A DNA stretch of 34,095 nt from Sperchopsis tessellata (taxonomy: Eukaryota; Arthropoda; Insecta; Coleoptera; Hydrophilidae). A model generated the notes under the pieces. That model worked only from the letters and a program-made list of their open reading frames with translations, did not search any database and was not told the DNA's origin. The stretch spans positions 1 to 34,095 of the forward strand of contig JAWQRN010000211.1 in assembly GCA_033557685.1 (NCBI GenBank). Reading direction: 5' to 3'. The translations under genes and the position numbers were made by a program. This document shows positions 30,541 to 34,095 of this stretch, piece by piece (position 1 is the stretch's first letter; each line of letters opens with the position of its first letter).

Positions 30541-30695
30541 AGCCGCCTCGGTAGCTCACTAGTATACCAACAAATTTTTGAAGAGAGAGCTCCTGGTCTC
30601 TGATTCGAAGGATATAACCTCAACTCAACTGTTTGGTAGTACATAGAGCAATTGGTCCCAAATGATTAGAAATAAAGAAAGAGAGAGATAGAGAA
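30541..30695 (+). mobile_element. tRNA-derived SINE (second family, degenerate)
   Basis: The head GCCGCCTCGGTAGCTCACTA holds a near-consensus A box (TAGCTCACTAG, 30552-30562). About 40 bases on, CTGATTCGAAGGA (30600-30612) is a decayed B box (GGTTCGANTCC). The order, spacing and GCCGCCTCGGTAGCTC start are those of a tRNA-headed SINE on the plus strand. A body follows and ends in an A/G-rich tail with AAAGAGAGAGATAGAGAAA near 30677-30696. Its body is unrelated to the SINE at 4.4 and 21.3 kb. Confidence 0.68.
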
Positions 30696-30798
30696 ATCGC
30701 TGTTATAATTGTAATAAAAAAGCTCATATTTCATTCAAATTATTTGACTTTTTGACGCGTTTGTAAATTATGCAAGAACGCTATTAAATCAGCTTTGT

Positions 30799-30818
30799 CC
30801 GTCCGTCCATCCATCCAA
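30799..30818. repeat. Short GTCC/ATCC tetranucleotide repeat
   Basis: GTCCGTCCGTCC then ATCCATCC form about five tetranucleotide units. Confidence 0.75.
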
Positions 30819-30882
30819 ACTTGATAGTAATTTAACGAGTAATTTCAAGTTGAGTAAGATTACGCGGATTGGGCCCGTTTAT

Positions 30883-30902
30883 TGGGAAATGTTAATTTCC
30901 CA
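30883..30902. repeat. Perfect 8-bp inverted repeat
   Basis: TGGGAAAT (30883-30890) and ATTTCCCA (30895-30902) with loop GTTA. An isolated structure with no context. Confidence 0.6.
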
Positions 30903-31420
30903 CATTTGCGCGAAATATTCAAATTAGGCTATACCTATTCGACCAACAGCGTTTAAGTAATTGCACGGTAAATAAATAATAATTCAATGATTATAGCGTA
31001 AAATATGTGATGTGTGATATTTTTACTATACAAATATTGCAATTGGGATATCTTGGAGGAGCTTCTAACCCTTACTTAACCTAACTTTATATGTTTCATA
31101 ACATATTTAATCTAAATAATATGCATAGCAATTGTAATATTAATGTTAACTTACAGATATATACAATGTATATTCAATTTGTGCGAACATTCCCTAGACT
31201 CATCCGATGTAGGAATGTCAAGCGATTTTGTAACAGATTATAGAGATTATAGATCTGAAATGAAAATTCCTATTGAAAAAGAAAATAAATATTTCTTAAT
31301 ATTACCCAATTTGTTTATCTGAAAAAATGGTTGCTTTGCCACTGATATTATAGTAATTAGATATGTTTCCTATTAATCAATCTGCATCACGTATCTTCTG
31401 TAGTATACTTCACAAAATCA
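30903..31420. other. AT-rich spacer, nothing recognised
   Basis: No coding or repeat signal was identified. Confidence 0.4.
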
Positions 31421-31774
31421 ATGGAACCAATTGACTCTGTTGTGAAAGACTGTACAACTATACTGTTACAAAAATACTCCAGTACCTACGCCAATGAGTA
31501 TCACCAATGGGCTCCAGTACTTTCTAGAAGCTACACGAAGAGATTAGACACGCCCGAACGCGAATTATTTCAGAGCCACCTGGAAACATTGAAAACGAAT
31601 ACCGCCCGGATTTATAAACAGCCCGGATCGACAAGCGTCGAGTTTGGGCAAAGTACTACGCACTTTACAATCTTCTATAGATTTTATGATCCATGATAAA
31701 CGACATATTCGACAGAGCCGTGAAGTTTTGAACAATCAAGACAATATTTTACAAAATTGTAATACTTATTTGTG
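31421..31774 (+). pseudogene. Unrecognised open frame with one frameshift
   Basis: From ATG 31421 the frame reads MEPIDSVVKDCTTILLQKYS, STYANEYHQWAPVLSRSYTK, RLDTPERELFQSHLETLKTN and TARIYKQPGSTSVEFGQ. Then, in another frame from about 31650, it reads KVLRTLQSSIDFMIHDKRH and IRQSREVLNNQDNILQN, ending at TGA near 31772. Both parts are charged and balanced, unlike chance AT-rich translations nearby, and GC content rises over exactly this stretch. The second part looks alpha-helical or coiled-coil. About 117 codons joined by a single shift suggest a recently broken gene, exon or element ORF. No family recognised, and no splice signals were convincing. Confidence 0.35.
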
Positions 31775-31800
31775 AGCTCTTAAAATATCCACCCGGAATT

Positions 31801-31875
31801 TAGAATCACCTTGCATAAGATGTTTAAGATATAAACTCACCACGAGGTGGGTATAAGTTCGAACCCAGTGACTTT
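31801..31875 (+). mobile_element. tRNA-like SINE head fragment
   Basis: AAGTTCGAACCC at 31855-31866 is close to the B-box consensus (GGTTCGANTCC). It is preceded by ACTCACCACGAGGTGGGTAT, which resembles anticodon arm plus variable loop. TTGCATAAGATGTTTAAG at about 31811-31828 could be an eroded A box. The tRNA-like fold is too damaged for a functional tRNA. The following T-rich DNA shows no clear body. Confidence 0.42.
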
Positions 31876-31879
31876 TTAA

Positions 31880-32655
31880 TTGTAAAAATAATATATAATT
31901 TGTTTTAAGTAAATATATTTGCTGTTTATCTCATTGCTTCTTGGATGATAGATACATAAAATTCGCCAAAGTTCAGCGTAAACTGTGATACTGATTATAA
32001 TTCAATACAATTTAAGAAATGAAACATATAAATGCAACAAAAATCTTGTTTGAATCCAAACGCATTTATTTCTGCTTAGTCGAATTGTTAAAAAAACATG
32101 ATAAAATTTCAAACGTGCAGATTTATTAAAAACACCACCGGCTTTTAAAATTACATCTGCCATATCGGACATCTAATAATTTCATATAGTTTGTGTTTGA
32201 TTGAAATATTTTGTTCTATTAATTGAAATGCCGATAACAATGATATATATTTCAAATAGATTTCAACGCCACATTTACCTTTACTTTGACATTATATTGT
32301 ATGTATAATTATTAAAATAAATATTGTTATATATACTAAAATAAATACGCTATAATAAAAAAAATGATCGTACTATTGGCATGTTTGCTTTTCTCAATTT
32401 TAAATCTGTTATAAAAAATCGTTACATATTTTCTAAGATATTCGCTAGCTAACAAGAAATCCTTCCCGTTGGCCTCAAGCCAGTCAATCGTGATGCCGTA
32501 ACTAGTCGATATATTCTTTTAATAATTTATATTCAGAATATTACAAAAAAAATATCTACTCAAAATTTTCCAGAAAAATTCAAAATAAGTAACCGTAACG
32601 CCATCTGGTGGTGGTTATTGTTTTTCAGAGACAGTGATGATAAAAGCATTAAGTG
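31880..32655. other. AT-rich spacer, nothing recognised
   Basis: No coding or repeat signal was identified before the 3' end of the terminal LINE. Confidence 0.4.
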
Positions 32656-32659
32656 TAAA

Positions 32660-34095
32660 TTTTTTTCATTTGTAAGTAAATAATTAGTAAGTAAAGTTTA
32701 TTGATGCTGAAGGATTATCTTCTTACATAAGTCATTGCATAAAACAAAAACAAATATTAAACAGTACATCAATACATAGGAAAACACATAAAACACAATA
32801 TAAGTAGTACAAGAATCAATACACAAATGTAGAAATAAAAAAGCAAAAACATTGAAACAAACATCGAAAATACATATACACAAGCTACAAAAGAAGAGCA
32901 CCGCCAGACGCAACACCAAAAAACTCGTCAAAACTATTAAATGCATGCCCCACCAAAAGAGCCTAATTTTCAACCTAAACTGTTTCAAGGATAGGCGTTT
33001 AACAATACGGGGAAGTGTGTTATAAAATTTCACGCCATAATAATTGACTGCGTGCCGGGATCTTTCCAGTCTCACAAATTCTGGACGTACGTCGAGTCTA
33101 CTTCTCGTACTATGAGAGTGTAAGTCTTCACATGTGTGATATAAAGTCAAATGGTCATGGACATGATTGAGACTGAAAGATATAAAAAGATTGGAATGTC
33201 ATTATAGTCAAGTCCCGAAAAAGGCTCTTACAATCATCCCGATAGCCGAGTCCCGCAATTACCCTGACAGCTCTCATCTGAAGAGCGAAGAGACGCCTTG
33301 AAGCGGATCAATGTCTCCATGTCAATATTGCATAGCATAAGTGGGGCTGAAAAAGGGAGAAATATGCCATTAGGAGAGCCCCCGGCGAGGCACACCCCTT
33401 CAACTTCCGGAGTATATATACTGTGCAATTCTGTCGTTTCGCAACTGCATCAACATGACAATGCCAGGCTACCGCAGCATCAAAATGCACCCCAAAAACT
33501 TAACAGATTCAGGGTTTTGAAAATCAAACTCCCTCAAAGAAAACAATAGATTTTGAGTCTTTCCGATGTTCAGACTCAGCCTGTTTGCCGAAAACCATTC
33601 ACTCACAACTCCTTGTGAAATCGAATTGTCCCACTCCAAATCGGCCAGGACCTCATATCTATTTATAAGAGTTGTGTCATCCGCATGCAGTACCGTATTC
33701 GTGTTCAGAATCGTTAATGTATATAAGAAATAGAACTGGACCAAGAATAGATCACTGCGGAACACCATACTTCAACTGTAACACATCTGACACAGCTCCG
33801 TTCACACATACATACTGCCTTTGATTTGAAAGATAAGATGCATCAGAATGCCAACCATAATAAGACAACTTATCCAGGAGAATGTCATGCGTAAAACAAT
33901 TAAAGCCCTAGACAATTCCAGGAAAGTGGCAAGGCAATAGCCACGCCCTTCGAAGAATTCCACATCTGAACCAAGCAACTTGAGTACGGCATCGCAAGTA
34001 GACCTTCCCGCTCGAAATCCAAACTGACTCTCGTCAAACAATCCACCCTCCTCAAAATATTCCACAATTTGGTCCTTTAAAAGTCTTTCGAATAC
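32660..34095 (-). mobile_element. CR1/Jockey-like LINE, 3' two-fifths, running off the window
   Basis: The minus strand holds the reverse transcriptase (below), a C-terminal region and a 3' untranslated part, and ends in CAATAAACTTTACTTAC followed by TAATTATTTACTTAC, two copies of TTTACTTAC. This is a short-repeat tail as seen in CR1/Jockey-type LINEs. The 5' part lies beyond 34095. It is the best preserved LINE in the window: motifs are nearly full, with few stops. No target duplication could be judged because only one end is visible. Confidence 0.82.
32930..34095 (-). pseudogene. LINE reverse transcriptase and C-terminal domain
   Basis: Minus-strand motifs in order: YFEEGGLFDESQFGFRAGRS then TCDAVLKLLGS (from 34060), CLATFLELSRA (family A-x-F-x-D-L-S-R-A-F-D; the catalytic Asp is changed to Glu here), YGVPQ, stop (TGA), SILGPVLFLIYIN (about 33720-33775), LHADDTTLINRYEV (about 33645-33690, A-D-D catalytic pair), SEWFSANRLSLNIGKTQ (about 33555-33605), VKFLG, KLKGCASPGALLMAYFSLFQ then PHLCYAIL (about 33320-33400), FALQMRAVRVIAGLGYRDDC (about 33225-33290) and HSHSTRSRLDVRPEFVRLER then YYGVKFYNTLP (33000-33120). 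Stop codons and two or three frame changes inactivate it. Confidence 0.88.

Noticed and set aside
33298..33549. Plus-strand 83-codon frame
   Set aside because: Antisense shadow of the LINE reverse transcriptase thumb and C-terminal region.
1..34095. CRISPR arrays, operons or bacterial promoters and terminators
   Set aside because: All coding evidence is eukaryotic transposable elements; no regular spacer array or bacterial gene organisation is present.

Overview
The window looks like a strongly AT-rich, non-coding stretch of an invertebrate, probably insect, nuclear genome. I recognise no host gene and no rRNA or tRNA gene. What can be read is a graveyard of transposable elements from most eukaryotic classes: LINEs of RTE-like and CR1/Jockey-like type, a Ty3/Gypsy LTR element, a Penelope-like element with a GIY-YIG domain, Tc1, a Tc1/mariner relative, PIF/Harbinger, tRNA-derived SINEs and foldback elements. 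Every coding relic carries stops or frameshifts. Gene symbols are therefore left empty, and most short open frames were treated as chance. The element families point to an arthropod, but the sequence alone does not fix the order or species.

Layout. 1-171: 3' end of an RTE-like LINE with a trinucleotide tail. 1.87-2.19 kb: a cluster of GATCGAT / ATTATTTGAT inverted repeats. 4.43-4.66 kb: SINE copy 1. 6.99-7.22 kb: half of a foldback element, then a 33-34 bp tandem repeat. 7.2-8.3 kb (minus): a Gypsy relic in which gag and nucleocapsid are joined almost directly to integrase. 8.34-9.33 kb (plus): a CR1/Jockey-like LINE. 12.1-14.1 kb (plus): an RTE-like LINE interrupted by a 163-bp foldback with a 13-bp target duplication. 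14.3-14.7 kb (minus): a LINE fragment. 16.2-16.8 kb (minus): Tc1 transposase. 17.6-18.1 kb (plus): Penelope-like endonuclease. 20.06-22.43 kb: a nested stack of elements. 22.8-24.66 kb: PIF/Harbinger. 26.4-27.45 kb (plus): a third type of LINE. 27.45-28.0 kb: repeats containing a hammerhead-ribozyme core. 30.5-31.9 kb: two tRNA-derived SINE-like pieces and one unexplained open frame. 32.66-34.1 kb (minus): a long CR1/Jockey-like LINE running off the window.

The most notable item is at 27.45-28.0 kb. Three related copies (one inverted, two direct with a 376-bp period) each keep different parts of a type I hammerhead self-cleaving ribozyme: CTGATGA, a stem II, GAAA, a palindromic stem III and a complementary stem I. 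This architecture is known from Penelope-like elements and from small circular-RNA retrozymes. The second most notable is the 20.06-22.43 kb stack. There, a LINE 3' end sits in a SINE (10-bp target duplication), the SINE sits in a mariner-like transposon with TA-flanked ends, and that sits inside outer inverted arrays of a ~16-bp repeat. The relative ages of these insertions can be read from the nesting.
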